The translations under genes were made by a program, and so were the position numbers. Positions 28,712 to 28,729 of a stretch of DNA of 28,729 nt are shown piece by piece. The number at the start of each line of letters is the position of its first letter. Position 1 is the first letter of the stretch. The notes below the pieces were generated by a model that had not been told where the DNA came from, did no database searches, and saw only the letters and a list, made by a program, of their open reading frames with translations. Origin of the DNA: Thermosulfurimonas sp. GTDB taxonomy: Bacteria; Desulfobacterota; Thermodesulfobacteria; Thermodesulfobacteriales; Thermodesulfobacteriaceae. The stretch is taken from contig WFPH01000187.1 in assembly GCA_015487645.1 (NCBI GenBank), positions 1-28,729 of the forward strand, in the 5' to 3' direction.

Positions 28712-28729
28712 ATGTTCGAGCTTACGGTA
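28712..28729 (+). CDS. Possible start of a further gene, cut by the right edge
   Basis: An ATG (28712), or a GTG one codon earlier, opens a frame reading Met-Phe-Glu-Leu-Thr-Val, 3 nt after the coiled-coil gene stop. Only six codons are in view, so this is a positional guess. Confidence 0.3.

Noticed and set aside
1..28729. CRISPR arrays, insertion sequences, prophage genes or toxin-antitoxin modules
   Set aside because: No spaced direct repeats, transposase, integrase or phage structural motifs were found; the only short tandem repeat is the 21-bp heptad repeat near 28577.

Overview
The window is compact bacterial chromosome with about 30 genes, many of them overlapping by 1-11 bases. It holds no insertion sequence, phage gene, rRNA or CRISPR array. 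Coding sequence is GC-rich, and the proteins are rich in Arg, Glu and Leu. The gene content points to a thermophilic, anaerobic, sulfur-metabolising bacterium: 2-oxoacid:ferredoxin oxidoreductase, homocysteine synthesis by the COG1900 (DUF39) sulfurtransferase, a LarE-type sulfur-insertion enzyme, a CoA-disulfide/persulfide reductase with a rhodanese domain, and two TauE/SafE permeases. Thermodesulfobacteriota is my best guess. This is inference from gene content, not a measured phylogeny.

Layout. 1-2879 (+) encodes the alpha/gamma subunit (cut by the left edge) and beta subunit of a 2-oxoacid:ferredoxin oxidoreductase, coupled to a class II aldolase. 2887-3190 holds a 50-residue RCKP-type rubredoxin-like protein on the minus strand with its own terminator; its promoter overlaps that of argJ. 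3191-5559 (+) has argJ, a tiny four-Cys protein overlapping surE, surE, and a small helix-turn-helix protein in a locally AT-rich patch. 5556-17285 (-) is a run of twelve tightly packed minus-strand genes. In transcription order they are the persulfide/CoA-disulfide reductase, crcB, DUF190, hisS, tauE, a CBS-ACT protein, the COG1900 homocysteine enzyme, larE, a PhoU-DUF47 fusion, prfB (with the classical programmed +1 frameshift), carA and ribF. 17437-20479 (+) has trpD followed by a Ktr/Trk potassium channel and its RCK regulator. 20481-26461 (-) has a CLC-CBS chloride transporter, DUF1634 plus a second TauE/SafE permease (with a clear terminator), a tandem universal stress protein, and an SLC13/ArsB-type permease with an extracytoplasmic N-terminal domain. 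26535-28729 has a small unknown protein, trmH and a Crp/Fnr regulator (-), tRNA-Met and tRNA-Cys (+), a coiled-coil tail-anchored protein, and possibly the first codons of another gene.

How the genes may work together. The most suggestive group is tauE / CBS-ACT / COG1900 / larE (10258-13615). It looks like a sulfur-assimilation unit in which a three-cysteine LarE is translationally coupled to the aspartate-semialdehyde sulfurtransferase, with no lar partner genes and no ferredoxin (MA1822-type) partner nearby. Control elements readable in the sequence include the prfB frameshift site, two divergent promoter pairs that share -35 sequence, three genes whose predicted -10 box lies only 6-8 nt from the start codon (possible leaderless mRNAs), a 16-bp perfect palindrome centred on the crp-like start codon, and a PHO-box-like element upstream of phoU.
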